A stretch of 33,036 bases of DNA from a virus. Below are positions 8,922 through 17,465 of the stretch, piece by piece. Below the pieces are notes generated by a model that saw only the letters and a list, made by a program, of their open reading frames with translations, searched no databases and was not told the DNA's origin. The stretch's first letter is position 1, and every line of letters begins with the position of its first letter. The DNA lies in the IMG/VR virus record IMGVR_UViG_3300044629_001210, positions 1 through 33,036 of that record; one strand, given 5' to 3'. Made by a program: the position numbers and the translations under genes.

Positions 8922-9692
8922 ATGTACACGGAAACGCTAACTGCAAGTGACTTCGCAAAGTTGGGAGTGTCATTCGCGGACCTGTCGCATGGCGGCACTG
9001 TCAACAAAGTACGCGGCTCCCGCCCGCTCGGGACCGTCGTGCACACGCCCTCGGTGACCTTCGCGAACAAGGCCCTGAACAAGTTCAAGACTACGTTCGG
9101 CCGGACTCCGACAGCTGCGGAACTCGATGACTACGCTGCGCAGTTGTTCGACGTGGCGAAGTATCAGCCGAATTACATGATCGGTACGACTGGTAAGCTT
9201 TTCTGCCTCGATGCGGACTGCTATCGAACGAGTCACGCTGGCGGCTTGGCCATGGGCAGCCCGGTCGGCGACGTCTACGCCAACAATACGTGGCGTGATT
9301 GGGCAAGTCCTTCAGACGGTTCCGGATGGCGGCGTCATGGCCGTCCAGGTAACGTGGTGTACGACTACTGGAATGCGGCGTGGCCGGGAGCCAAGTCGCC
9401 GTTAGATGTATACCCGTGGGGCAAGTATCCCAACGAGGCAGTCGGTATTGACTTGTTGCCGAACCCAGCAAACGGGCACTACGTGCCAGAGCAACTGGAG
9501 ACGTTCAAGAAGCTTGTCCGCGCACTTGGGCAGCTGCATAATTTCCCGTTGGATCTGCGTCACAACGCTACGCATACGCTCGCTGCGCCGGTCGAGCGCG
9601 GAACCCAGGTAGTGCGCGGCAAGATCATCGGTGTACACTGGGATCCAGACCGTCGCGTCTGGCCGCATGCGGACGTGATTGGGGAGTTGTAA
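8922..9692 (+). CDS. Endolysin, Amidase_2-type N-acetylmuramoyl-L-alanine amidase
   Basis: The 256-residue protein fits the zinc amidase (Amidase_2/PGRP) fold. The first strand ends in VVHTP with His41 as a likely zinc ligand; NYMIGTTGKLF is the usual strand pair with its turn; SHAGG follows; GIDLLPNP and PEQLETFKKLVRAL match the conserved strand and helix; the C-terminal GVHWDPDRRVWPH (His239 and His249) supplies further ligand candidates. Such enzymes cut the amide bond between muramic acid and the stem peptide to release progeny. There is no signal peptide, so export would need the holin-like neighbour just downstream. GGAAGG before ATG 8922 supports the start. Its N-terminal about 30 residues may be a small extra segment. 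The family is fairly sure; exact metal ligands are inferred. Confidence 0.75.
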   Translation: MYTETLTASDFAKLGVSFADLSHGGTVNKVRGSRPLGTVVHTPSVTFANKALNKFKTTFGRTPTAAELDDYAAQLFDVAKYQPNYMIGTTGKLFCLDADCYRTSHAGGLAMGSPVGDVYANNTWRDWASPSDGSGWRRHGRPGNVVYDYWNAAWPGAKSPLDVYPWGKYPNEAVGIDLLPNPANGHYVPEQLETFKKLVRALGQLHNFPLDLRHNATHTLAAPVERGTQVVRGKIIGVHWDPDRRVWPHADVIGEL

Positions 9693-9697
9693 CGCGT

Positions 9698-10096
9698 ATG
9701 ATCACGCACCACCAATCACGCAACGTTGTCACCGGTTCCAAAATCCTCGGTTTCCGAAAGCTGCTCGCATTCGTAGTAGTTGCGGTGTGCGGCACAGTTC
9801 TACAGGTTTTTGGGCAGCTGAGCGAGGTGTCTGCCGCTTTCCTGGCCGGCATTTTCCTGACGTACGTGGGCGGGAACGTGCGGGAGCACGCGCAGCGGGC
9901 ACAGAAGGAACCGGCAAAGGATACCTCGCCTCCTGTAAGTCCGAGACCGCGGCCGGGTGACCATGCGCCATTCGTGGAAGAGACGGATACGGACCGCACA
10001 AACTTCGATCCGGAGCGGCCCGCTGTCTCCCCCGAGGTCATGCTGAATCTGCTGGCCGAGCTGGCGACTGAACGAGCGCAGAAGAATCGGAGGTAG
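9698..10096 (+). CDS. Holin-like small membrane protein
   Basis: The 132-residue product has two hydrophobic segments close to the N-terminus, residues 21-40 (LLAFVVVAVCGTVLQVFGQL) and 45-60, followed by a long charged, Pro-rich cytoplasm-type tail. Two spans next to an endolysin gene fit a class II-like holin, which would open the inner membrane so that the signal-less amidase can reach the wall. The gene lies 5 bases after the endolysin stop. No holin family signature is visible, so the assignment rests on topology and neighbourhood. The tail is longer than in many small holins. Confidence 0.55.
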   Translation: MITHHQSRNVVTGSKILGFRKLLAFVVVAVCGTVLQVFGQLSEVSAAFLAGIFLTYVGGNVREHAQRAQKEPAKDTSPPVSPRPRPGDHAPFVEETDTDRTNFDPERPAVSPEVMLNLLAELATERAQKNRR

Positions 10097-10097
10097 T

Positions 10098-10274
10098 ATG
10101 GACATTCTAACCGCAGTACTTCGAGCGCTGGGGCTACTGAAAGAAGCGTCGAAGAAAGATGACGCGGAAAAGAAAGAGTACGCCGAGCTAAAACGCGTAG
10201 CTACCGACGCTGAAAAGGCGGCTGCGGAGGCTGAGCGCGTAGAGATCGAACTGCGTAAGAAGGAGCCGCGGTGA
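10098..10274 (+). CDS. Small charged coiled-coil protein in the lysis cassette
   Basis: This 58-residue ORF starts at ATG 10098 with a strong GGAGG upstream and ends in TGA 10272-10274. It begins with a short amphipathic or hydrophobic helix (DILTAVLRALGLL) and continues as a Lys/Glu/Ala-rich helix with heptad-like spacing. Its stop overlaps the GTG start of the next gene (GTGA), which suggests translational coupling. The arrangement, holin then two overlapping small genes, recalls two-gene spanin loci, but this protein lacks a clear membrane anchor, so I leave the function open. Confidence 0.65.
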   Translation: MDILTAVLRALGLLKEASKKDDAEKKEYAELKRVATDAEKAAAEAERVEIELRKKEPR

Positions 10275-10552
10275 AAACGGCAATCGTTCTGACACTGATC
10301 TTTCTCGCGGCTGCCCCACTACGTGCAGAAGAGGTACTCACTCCGCCTGCGCTTGCATGCCCAATTACGCAGGCGGAGTTGACCGCGGAACGTATGACCT
10401 CCGCCACCGCGCTCGTCAATTGCGCTACCGCTGCGCGTGTGCTCGCGCACAAGGTCGAGCAGCTGGAGGAACCCCCCTCCAGACTTGTCTGGCTTTCACT
10501 CGGACTCGCAACTGGCCTCGCCGCCGGACTTGCTATTGGCTATACGCGGTAA
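10271..10552 (+). CDS. Small exported membrane protein, spanin-like topology
   Basis: This 93-residue protein starts at GTG 10271, five bases after AAGGAG. Residues 1-19 form a signal peptide (MKTAIVLTLIFLAAAPLRA), and residues 71-91 form a C-terminal membrane span (LVWLSLGLATGLAAGLAIGY). The middle is periplasm-like with two cysteines (30 and 51). An N-terminal export signal plus C-terminal anchor is the topology of a unimolecular spanin, which fuses inner and outer membranes at lysis, but the expected lipobox cysteine directly after the signal is missing; Cys30 lies too far in. Context after endolysin and holin supports a lysis role; a spanin call is tentative. Confidence 0.55.
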   Translation: MKTAIVLTLIFLAAAPLRAEEVLTPPALACPITQAELTAERMTSATALVNCATAARVLAHKVEQLEEPPSRLVWLSLGLATGLAAGLAIGYTR

Positions 10553-10574
10553 CGCGTTCTTTTCTGCTTTCACC

Positions 10575-10604
10575 TTCAGTCGCTCGCTCTTCCTGTGCCA
10601 TAAT
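10575..10604 (+). promoter_or_regulatory. Weak sigma-70-like promoter candidate
   Basis: The 87-base gap before the next virion gene contains TTCAGT (10575-10580) and CATAAT (10599-10604) separated by 18 bases. The -10 matches the consensus at five of six positions, the -35 at three. It would restart transcription after the lysis cassette. Nothing else in the gap looks regulatory. Confidence 0.2.
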
Positions 10605-10639
10605 CCTTACCGTATCTTCTCTAACGCGTAAGGAAACCG

Positions 10640-11308
10640 ATGTCTCCCGACTACCATCTCGACGACGCGCTGCAGACGCGCGCCAACGTGCGGATTACTG
10701 TGCGTGAACGCGGCAAGCTGGTGACGGTGCGCGAACACCACAATGTGTTTACAAATACGGGCCGGGCGTGGCAGGCGCTTCTGTATGGTTCGCCGGATTA
10801 CCAAACAGGTACGCATCCGACTCCGCATGTACAAACGCGTATCAAGTACGTGGGCTTCGGATGCGGCGGCGCCTTGCAGACGGATACGCGATTCGCACGG
10901 CGGCAGCAGGAACTTATTACCGTCACACATCTGGAAGATCCCGTCCCATTCTCCAGAAGCAGCAATGTACGTAGGTACTTGAAGGAACTGTACCCGCAGC
11001 AGGTTGGCTCATCGCTGAACTTCCCGAGTCCCTACCGCTGCTGTCTCGTATCCGACGTGCTGGAGAGCGAGATTTCGTTCATTAACAACCGCACGCGCGT
11101 ATCGAATGTTGAGGTAGGTACTCTCGTACCAATCTCCGAAATCGGTCTGTACCTGTCATCCGCGCTGCCGATCTTTACGCATCCAGCGCCACAGACCGGA
11201 GAGGCCGACCCCGCGGCGGCAAATGCGATGGTTGCCTACAACATCTTCGAGCCCATCCCGATTACGCCGCAGTCTGGTGTGCGAGTCGAATGGGAACTGC
11301 GTACTTGA
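10640..11308 (+). CDS. Virion structural protein, tail-associated type
   Basis: The 222-residue product starts at ATG 10640 after AAGGA. It has the pattern of a small phage tail protein family: an N-terminal VRITVRERGKLVTVREHHNVFTN strand pair leading into a helix (TGRAWQALLYG), a middle strand IKYVGFGCGGAL, then FPSPYRCCLVSD, VPISEIGLYLS, and a final VRVEWELRT strand. The order of elements matches proteins I have seen annotated as structural in long-tailed phages; no enzyme motif is present. It directly precedes the tail fibre gene by 15 bases, fitting a connector or fibre-attachment role. Exact function is inferred. Confidence 0.6.
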   Translation: MSPDYHLDDALQTRANVRITVRERGKLVTVREHHNVFTNTGRAWQALLYGSPDYQTGTHPTPHVQTRIKYVGFGCGGALQTDTRFARRQQELITVTHLEDPVPFSRSSNVRRYLKELYPQQVGSSLNFPSPYRCCLVSDVLESEISFINNRTRVSNVEVGTLVPISEIGLYLSSALPIFTHPAPQTGEADPAAANAMVAYNIFEPIPITPQSGVRVEWELRT

Positions 11309-11323
11309 TCAAGGAGTGCTGAG

Positions 11324-14300
11324 ATGAAATTTTTCGGACGCTTGTCTGGATCTGCGCACGGTCCCGAGGCGCTAAGCACTACTGCGCCGCCGAATACGCA
11401 GCTACCGTTTGTTGCTCAGACCCCCGGAACTAAGCTACTCGCGTACGGAGAGTTTGCGTCGGCCGAGGCGTTGAACAGACCCTTGGCGGCTCTGCAGGAG
11501 AACATCGAATTCCTGGCGGACATGCTGTTCTCTCCAGCGTTGCGTGATGACCAGCTGGATTACGAGCGGACTTCTGGCGGTATTACGTGCGGTTTTAGCG
11601 CGCTCAAAGATGTGGCGCAGGGCGCAACTGAGATCGGCCTGGGGCTCGGTACGTACGCGCCAGCAGTATGGGTTTACCACGGAGCGCACCTATCGACTGT
11701 CGGGCAGTTCCTGCGTGCGACTCGTGACTTCTATGCGAACGCAACAAATCGCGCCTGTTCAGTCACTCCTACCGATGTGCTGCAGTGGTCTGGCGGACCG
11801 AGCGTATTCCCAGCCATGACGATCAGCGGGAGCACGAAACATGCACTGCCATCGACAGTTGCTCCAGTACGGCGTGTGCGCCCAGACGTGTATCCGTACG
11901 AGGGAGGCACCGCTTCGCTCGCAATTGAGCGCTGGGAAGAAGACGGACCTGTCCTTGAGGGCAGCTATTCGTGGTCGCAATTTCTTGCGCGTCCAGGGTG
12001 CTTCGTCGAGATTTCCGGCACAGACTTAGCGGTCGAGAACAACGGCCTGTACCGCTTAGTGAACGTTCGCCGCGCTGCATCTGGCGGCGACAAAGCGGTC
12101 CTTACGCGCGGCGGTCTGCATCGTGTTCACGTCTCTGATGCGTCTAACTTCACGGCCGGAGAGCGGCTTGCATGGGCATCGCCACCAGACAACACGTCCG
12201 ATGGCACCGAGGTCCGCAGTAATTTCGCGTACGTCGTGTACATTATCGATAACTATCTATATCTGTCCCAGCTGACCGCTGGCGAAGATTTCCCCACGCT
12301 GGACGATGTAGCGGCGCGTGTGAACGCTGATGCAGCGGAGAATGTCGGACGAAAAGCAGTCGGCAACGTTGGCTTTCCTGACCAGGAAGAAGACACGACA
12401 TCCAACTGGTCGCTACCAGTCGGGACGCTGCTGTTCAATCCTGGGGAGGACTACGCTGAGGTGCTGGAGGTTCTTCCGGCCGGTTATCCAGTTCGTTTCA
12501 CCACGGGCGCATTGGCGGGGCAGGCATTCGTTTGCAATCCAATCGGCTTCGCGCTGAATCCGGCGCTGGTGTTTGAGGCGGGCGCGTTGCTGGAAGGTGA
12601 CTACACTGTCGACTGTCGCACGCTTACCACGGTTCGCGAGCAGATGATCTCGCAGGGCAGTTCCGCCGTTAGAGGCGAATTCGAAGACCCGGCGGGCCCG
12701 CTGGGTATCTCTCGCGAAGAGCTGTCTCTTTTGAAGAGCTACTTGCGCGCCATCAAGAGCGGCGAACAATTATTAACCGTTAATACTAACGATTGGTACG
12801 CCCCTACCGCTCAAGTACTGGGCGCGGGCCGATGGCGCATCACGGTCGAAAACACAACTGATGCGGACATTACCGCGGACAGTCTTGTGTCTCCGAACAC
12901 GACGCTCTACATTACGATTCATCCGACCGCGACTGGCGTCGCGACTACGCGTTGCCGTGTCGTCTCTTGCGCCGATAATCAGCTGGTGCTCGCGAACGTG
13001 AGCATCATCGGCTGGAATCAAGTCGCTCGACGCACAGTCGCTCCGATTATCGCAAGCGCCGTCAACGCTGACGCGTCCGGTTTTTCGTTGTCTGGCAATT
13101 TGTTTTACGTGCGGAGTATCGATGCGTCTCCCGCTCTGACGTCTACCGGCGGAGCGCACGGCATTCCGTATCCAGGTCTGGATGCGGCGTACAACAATGC
13201 GTTCTCTCCGAATGACTTTGACCGTGGCTCCGGTAGTGGACGGTACGTCGAGGTATTGTCCGGCAAGCCGATTTCTATGCTGTTGCATCCTACGAACGAC
13301 GCCGACCGTCCTGCCGCGCAGGACGTGCTGTACGACACCAATGATGAGGGGACTGGCGGCGGCTGCTCGGCAGTAAAGATTTCTCAGCGATCCACCGGCG
13401 CTGCGAAAGTCATATACGGATACAAGTCCTTCATTTTCGAAGAAGGCGCTTCCGCGATTGATTCCGCGTTCATCGGTTCCGCCGGCTCCGTGTTGACACT
13501 AGGCGGGACGTCGCACACGGTGCGCGCTCTGTTGAGTTTCACCAACGGAATCCTGAAGTTCTCTGATCTGAACACAGGTCTCGGTTACCGAATCCCGTTT
13601 ACCACAACGAATGATTTGGTGCCATCCGCTCTGCCTCTGGCGCTGCAGGCGCCAAGTATCCTCGGGGCGCTACACGGGCTGGACTTAGCTGACCACGACA
13701 CGACGACTGCGGTTGACCGGAACTTTGCCGCGACCGGTAGTGGTCTGCTGTACACCGAGGGAAGTAAGACGCCGCTTGACTTCGCGGCCGACAGACGAAC
13801 AAGCTTCGGAGTCGGTCGGACACTCACGTTCTCGGACGCTACGCATGCCGAGGTAGGTGGGGCGGACGAGGTTGACGTAACCGATAGTTCCGTGCTGTTT
13901 ATCGAGTACCTCACCGCCAACGGTACGCCGATGGTGCAGTACGTGGGTGTGACGTCCTACAATCACCCAGATATTGTGCTGGACACGGCGTTTGCCGGCT
14001 ATGCAGTAGACCCCACTGTTGCCACCGCGGACTGGGGCGCAGTCGCGGACCCGCTAGTAGTTGCGGTCGCAGATCACTACGTCACGGTGTTCGGTCGTAA
14101 GTACCACATCGAAGCTACGACGCTAACGGCCACGGCCAATTCAACGCAGTACGCCGTCTATACAGTGACCAGCAACACTGTGGCACTACTAGCCGCCGCA
14201 GCGCCGTTGACGACCGATGCAACGCAGCTGACGCTTGGCCGCGTGCGCACAACTGCGGCGGTTGCGCAAATCGAAGGTTTCCCAGATCAGGTAGGTCGTC

Positions 14301-16690
14301 AGGAGCACAAGACCGAACTCTACGTCGGCGCCGCGTCGGCGGATGAGTACGCCTCGCGGAAGACCCACTTCGACAGCATCAGCGACGCGTTTAAGTACAT
14401 CGAAGTACACGCAGCGGATCTACAGTACATCGGTCGTACGTGGGTCATCAACGTCCGCGGGTCGGTGACCGAGACCGAGGACTACGCCCGCGGCGTGCTT
14501 CACCCGCTGAATGTTCCGGCGAATGGAGTCATAATCCGCGGTGCGCATACGAACGGAACAGCGCATGTGTCTTGGGGTACCAAGACCAGCCTTTTCTGCA
14601 CGAACGGCAAGCGCGGGTTCACTCTGGAGAACGTCACATTCTCCTGGTCCGGGAGTTGGACGTCAGACGCTGGCTTGGCGACTGGTCTACGTTCCGACCA
14701 GGGTGTCGCGATTGTGTCTAACGTCGACTACGCTGAGAATAGTATTACGACGGTACACAGTCTTCGACTGCTGGACGTCCGCGGGCTGAACGTGCCATCG
14801 GTGTTGTACTTGGACGCGCTTGCCGCGTCGACATCCGTCGTCCTTCGTGACGTTACCGCCACCGGTCTCAAGGGAAAGGCGGTGTTTGTCCGCGCGACCG
14901 TCGGATCCACGGATGAACAGTCCACATTCGGGCTGGATCGACTGCTTCTGGACAACTGTACGTTCTCGCATTCTGCGGTCGACCCGCAAGCAGCTGACGA
15001 CGATTGCATATATGTCTACGGTGTGCGCGATGTTCACGTCCTCGCATGCCGCAGTACAAACGCGCGTGTAAGCGGGTTCCGTCTGCTGCAGTATAAGCAG
15101 GCCGTTGTCAGAGATTCTGGGTGTATCGACTTCAACCTGTTCGACGACGCTACAACGTACGGAATCGTATGCTCGTCCGACCTTGCCCGTGCGTACGCTT
15201 TCGTATCTTCAACAAGAGTCGCACACTCTTCCGCACACTCTGGCGGCGGCGTTCTGCTCGACTCCGCAGGCGTCGTACAGTCGTCCTTCATCTCCAATCT
15301 CGAAGTTGGTGTGAAGTTGTCTGCAACTGGCTCGCGGGCAGAGACCAACGAGATCCGAGCTGCCACAACGTATGGGGTCTGGCACCACGCAGCGAACACG
15401 GTGTCGCGCGGTAACCGGATCCTGGACACCGATAATGCGGCTGACGGCATCTATGTCGAATACACCGCGGCAGTGCCCTTTGTGACACTGGAAGTATCCG
15501 CCGACGATTGCGTGGTCAGTGACAATATGCTGACTGGCGGGTCTGACGCGATTCGCGTGTACGGTGACCGTGCTGTGGTCTCTGGCAACACCACGTATGG
15601 TAAGAACGTTACCATCGGGGAGCCTGCGGCTGGGGCGCGCGTTACGGGCAACATTCTCTACGGAGATGGTGTTTACGGGGACCTGTTGATTTACGGTCCC
15701 AACGCGATTACGTCTGGCAATACAATCGGCGAATTCATCATCGACAGTACGGGCACAGGATGTCAGAGTCGTAATGACAAAGTACGAGGACTGACGGTCA
15801 ACAGTAACGGTACGTGGGTAGAGCAGGCGAATGTGCTGAACGTGACCGAAATCGGCTCGTCCGGCGACAACGTACGCGTACATCGCTGTACTTTTCGTGG
15901 TGTTGACGCCGGGGTCGTTCCTGGGGTTTTCTTTGCCGCCGCCGGTGCTTCCGGCCTGTCCTTTGTTGACAACATTTGCATGGGGCGCGTAGAAATTCTC
16001 GGCGTAGACGCGGTAGTGCACAACAACACTCTAGGGTCGTTTGACGACGGAGCGAACAAGACGCTCACGGTGACGGGTGGCGGCGCCTCGATTGTCGGGA
16101 ATAACTTGTTCGATGCTACCGGTTATGGGACTTTGAAAATTGGCGCTGGCGAAAACCACGTCGGCTATAACGCCACGACTGCCCGCGTACTCGGAAGAAC
16201 CGCCACAGATACTTTCTTGCCTGCGGATTTGGCGCAAGCGTTTGTAGAGGTCATCGCCACCCACACTGGCGTTTATAACGGAGCTGTGGGCAATCTTGGC
16301 TACACATGGACGATCGGTTACAAGGGGACCATGGCCACTGTTGTTCTCGGTCCGAACGTGGGCGAGTACGACATCGAGTTTGACAGTGATTTGTTTACCG
16401 AGACCGGTCTGGACCTGGAGTCCGGACGGTGGCACGCTGACATTGAGCTTCGCACGCCGGCCTCAACAATTGTGCCTGTCGCCGGCAATGAGCAGTTCAC
16501 GGTGATCTCCCAGATCATTGCGGGTAACACCATTCGGTTGAGAACCGTGTGGGTGCCGAATCCCGCTTCCATCCCGGCCGTGTTTGGCGGCGCGCTATAT
16601 CAGTCGCTTTGGACTAGCTTCCGTCTCATTCTCCGCGGTCCGCTACCTGCCGCGAATAACTACTCGTACATCCTCAACCCTCCTGCGTAA
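11324..16690 (+). CDS. Giant tail fibre or tailspike with a right-handed beta-helix domain
   Basis: This 1788-residue protein starts at ATG 11324 after AAGGAG. Residues 1-90 may form the virion attachment part. Residues up to about 1000 are a chain of beta-rich domains. At about 1012-1060 a helix (SISDAFKYIEVHA) followed by TWVINVRG begins the parallel beta-helix in the usual way for pectate-lyase-like spikes, and residues 1060-1650 show many short repeating rungs of the type VSGNT, VTGNI, VVHNNT and SIVGNNLF. The last 150 residues form a separate beta-rich tip. Such proteins bind, and often cleave, host surface glycans; catalytic acids cannot be assigned by eye. It is the last gene of the + strand block. 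One perfect palindrome copy (12771) encodes LTVN inside it. Confidence 0.8.
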   Translation: MKFFGRLSGSAHGPEALSTTAPPNTQLPFVAQTPGTKLLAYGEFASAEALNRPLAALQENIEFLADMLFSPALRDDQLDYERTSGGITCGFSALKDVAQGATEIGLGLGTYAPAVWVYHGAHLSTVGQFLRATRDFYANATNRACSVTPTDVLQWSGGPSVFPAMTISGSTKHALPSTVAPVRRVRPDVYPYEGGTASLAIERWEEDGPVLEGSYSWSQFLARPGCFVEISGTDLAVENNGLYRLVNVRRAASGGDKAVLTRGGLHRVHVSDASNFTAGERLAWASPPDNTSDGTEVRSNFAYVVYIIDNYLYLSQLTAGEDFPTLDDVAARVNADAAENVGRKAVGNVGFPDQEEDTTSNWSLPVGTLLFNPGEDYAEVLEVLPAGYPVRFTTGALAGQAFVCNPIGFALNPALVFEAGALLEGDYTVDCRTLTTVREQMISQGSSAVRGEFEDPAGPLGISREELSLLKSYLRAIKSGEQLLTVNTNDWYAPTAQVLGAGRWRITVENTTDADITADSLVSPNTTLYITIHPTATGVATTRCRVVSCADNQLVLANVSIIGWNQVARRTVAPIIASAVNADASGFSLSGNLFYVRSIDASPALTSTGGAHGIPYPGLDAAYNNAFSPNDFDRGSGSGRYVEVLSGKPISMLLHPTNDADRPAAQDVLYDTNDEGTGGGCSAVKISQRSTGAAKVIYGYKSFIFEEGASAIDSAFIGSAGSVLTLGGTSHTVRALLSFTNGILKFSDLNTGLGYRIPFTTTNDLVPSALPLALQAPSILGALHGLDLADHDTTTAVDRNFAATGSGLLYTEGSKTPLDFAADRRTSFGVGRTLTFSDATHAEVGGADEVDVTDSSVLFIEYLTANGTPMVQYVGVTSYNHPDIVLDTAFAGYAVDPTVATADWGAVADPLVVAVADHYVTVFGRKYHIEATTLTATANSTQYAVYTVTSNTVALLAAAAPLTTDATQLTLGRVRTTAAVAQIEGFPDQVGRQEHKTELYVGAASADEYASRKTHFDSISDAFKYIEVHAADLQYIGRTWVINVRGSVTETEDYARGVLHPLNVPANGVIIRGAHTNGTAHVSWGTKTSLFCTNGKRGFTLENVTFSWSGSWTSDAGLATGLRSDQGVAIVSNVDYAENSITTVHSLRLLDVRGLNVPSVLYLDALAASTSVVLRDVTATGLKGKAVFVRATVGSTDEQSTFGLDRLLLDNCTFSHSAVDPQAADDDCIYVYGVRDVHVLACRSTNARVSGFRLLQYKQAVVRDSGCIDFNLFDDATTYGIVCSSDLARAYAFVSSTRVAHSSAHSGGGVLLDSAGVVQSSFISNLEVGVKLSATGSRAETNEIRAATTYGVWHHAANTVSRGNRILDTDNAADGIYVEYTAAVPFVTLEVSADDCVVSDNMLTGGSDAIRVYGDRAVVSGNTTYGKNVTIGEPAAGARVTGNILYGDGVYGDLLIYGPNAITSGNTIGEFIIDSTGTGCQSRNDKVRGLTVNSNGTWVEQANVLNVTEIGSSGDNVRVHRCTFRGVDAGVVPGVFFAAAGASGLSFVDNICMGRVEILGVDAVVHNNTLGSFDDGANKTLTVTGGGASIVGNNLFDATGYGTLKIGAGENHVGYNATTARVLGRTATDTFLPADLAQAFVEVIATHTGVYNGAVGNLGYTWTIGYKGTMATVVLGPNVGEYDIEFDSDLFTETGLDLESGRWHADIELRTPASTIVPVAGNEQFTVISQIIAGNTIRLRTVWVPNPASIPAVFGGALYQSLWTSFRLILRGPLPAANNYSYILNPPA
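12771..12785. repeat. Dispersed palindrome, copy 5, perfect
   Basis: TATTAACCGTTAATA, inside the fibre gene. It encodes LTVN. Confidence 0.9.
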
Positions 16691-16696
16691 TTGCTG

Positions 16697-16711
16697 TATT
16701 AACGGTTAATA
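16697..16711. repeat. Dispersed palindrome, copy 6, perfect
   Basis: TATTAACGGTTAATA, six bases after the fibre stop codon and ten bases before the leftward terminator. Confidence 0.9.
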
Positions 16712-16720
16712 CTCCAAGCT

Positions 16721-16746
16721 AAAAACAAAGGCGGGCTCTCCCGCCT
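16721..16746 (-). terminator. Rho-independent terminator for the leftward small gene
   Basis: A 7-bp stem (AGGCGGG 16729-16735 with CCCGCCT 16740-16746) and 4-base loop is followed on the - strand by TTGTTTTTAG. It lies directly after the 40-residue gene. The + strand side lacks a T-run, so it does not clearly end the fibre transcript. Confidence 0.75.
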
Positions 16747-16751
16747 GGGTC

Positions 16752-16874
16752 TCAGTTCCGGTCGTACGGCTCGCCGCCGCATCCCGAGAACCGCGCCCAG
16801 GCGAGGAACCCACCGATGAAGAGAGCTTGGGCGAAAACACCCAAGACCTCCGGGTCGGTGAGGAAGTCCCACAT
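16752..16874 (-). CDS. 40-residue single-span membrane protein
   Basis: ATG at 16874 follows AAGGAG at ideal spacing, and TGA is at 16752-16754. The peptide starts MWDFLTDPEVLG and has one hydrophobic stretch, residues 10-28 (VLGVFAQALFIGGFLAWAR), then a short polar tail with one Cys. A terminator lies directly downstream and another lies between it and the gene upstream, so it may be its own small transcript. I do not recognise it. A tiny membrane protein expressed apart from the main operons could act in superinfection exclusion or lysis control, but that is a guess. Confidence 0.6.
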   Translation of the reverse strand: MWDFLTDPEVLGVFAQALFIGGFLAWARFSGCGGEPYDRN

Positions 16875-16936
16875 GGGATTCTCCTTGTCCGCAGGTGCCG
16901 CGGAACCGCGCAGCGTCGGTCGGGCGTGATACCCGG

Positions 16937-16976
16937 TAAAGAAAAGGGGGAGAGGTGCACGCCAGCACCTTCCCCC
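16937..16976 (-). terminator. Strong rho-independent terminator, leftward
   Basis: The arms GGGGGAgAGGTGC (16946-16958) and GCACCTTCCCCC (16965-16976) pair over 12 bp with one bulged G and a 6-base loop. On the - strand the stem is followed by TTTTCTTTAC. It lies 20 bases after the stop of the Lys/Ala-rich gene. Confidence 0.75.
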
Positions 16977-16996
16977 GTCTCTCAGGCCGCCTTCTG

Positions 16997-17305
16997 TTAC
17001 GGGGTCGCCTTCGCCACCTTGCCGGCCTTCTTGGCGGCCTTGGCGGCCTTCTTGGCGGCCTTGGCCTCCTTCGCCACCTTCGCCTCGGCGGCGGCCTTCT
17101 TCAGCTCGGCGGCGGCCTTCTTGGCCTTCGACCGGGCCTTTTCCGCCCGGGCGTCGTCCCGGGCCGCACGGTCGGCGCCCTCCCGGACGGCGTTCGCCGT
17201 CTTGTTCGCCGGAACGAAGGCGAGGATGCCGTGGATGATCAGGCCCAGGCCGATGGCGCCGCCGGCGACGGCCGTATGCCTCGAATCAACAGAGTGCTTC
17301 GCCAT
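16997..17305 (-). CDS. Membrane-anchored Lys/Ala-rich, histone-H1-like protein
   Basis: The 102-residue product has a hydrophobic segment at residues 12-34 (TAVAGGAIGLGLIIHGILAF), a short linker, and a C-terminal 55-residue tail made almost only of Lys, Ala, Glu and Arg, ending in repeats of AKKA and AAK. Such tails resemble histone H1 C-terminal domains and bacterial H1-like DNA-binding proteins. Together the parts could tether nucleic acid to the membrane. It is followed by a strong terminator. The ribosome site is weak (GAAAG about 11 bases upstream), and the opposite strand also carries long open frames, but those are composition shadows of the GCC/AAG codons. Function is inferred from composition. 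Confidence 0.55.
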   Translation of the reverse strand: MAKHSVDSRHTAVAGGAIGLGLIIHGILAFVPANKTANAVREGADRAARDDARAEKARSKAKKAAAELKKAAAEAKVAKEAKAAKKAAKAAKKAGKVAKATP

Positions 17306-17322
17306 GTTGCTCAGCTTTCTAC

Positions 17323-17465
17323 CCCCAGCAGGGGTCGAATCCGCGATTTGTTTCGACCGCGAGTTCGGGGCTTCTACACATGCTTGTCAGGCATGCGCAC
17401 AAGTCTTGAACTCGGCGAATCACCCTGTCGCGAAACAGGGGATGACTTCTGCAGCGCCATGCTGC
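17323..17465. other. Cluster of five hairpins, possible structured RNA
   Basis: Five perfect inverted repeats lie within 143 bases: CCCC/GGGG (17323-17334), GGTCGAA/TTCGACC (17333-17358), CATGC/GCATG with a 7-base loop (17379-17395), CCCTGT/ACAGGG (17423-17440) and GCAGC/GCTGC (17451-17465). The density is higher than in the neighbouring sequence. It may be a non-coding RNA or leader of the Lys/Ala-rich gene; the strand is unknown. It overlaps a weak ORF candidate. Confidence 0.35.

Noticed and set aside
17379-17395. Anticodon-arm-like hairpin with a 7-base loop, reading GAC on the - strand or GTC on the + strand
   Set aside because: No matching acceptor, D or T arms could be placed at tRNA distances on either strand; the nearby GGTCGAATCC has no proper T stem.
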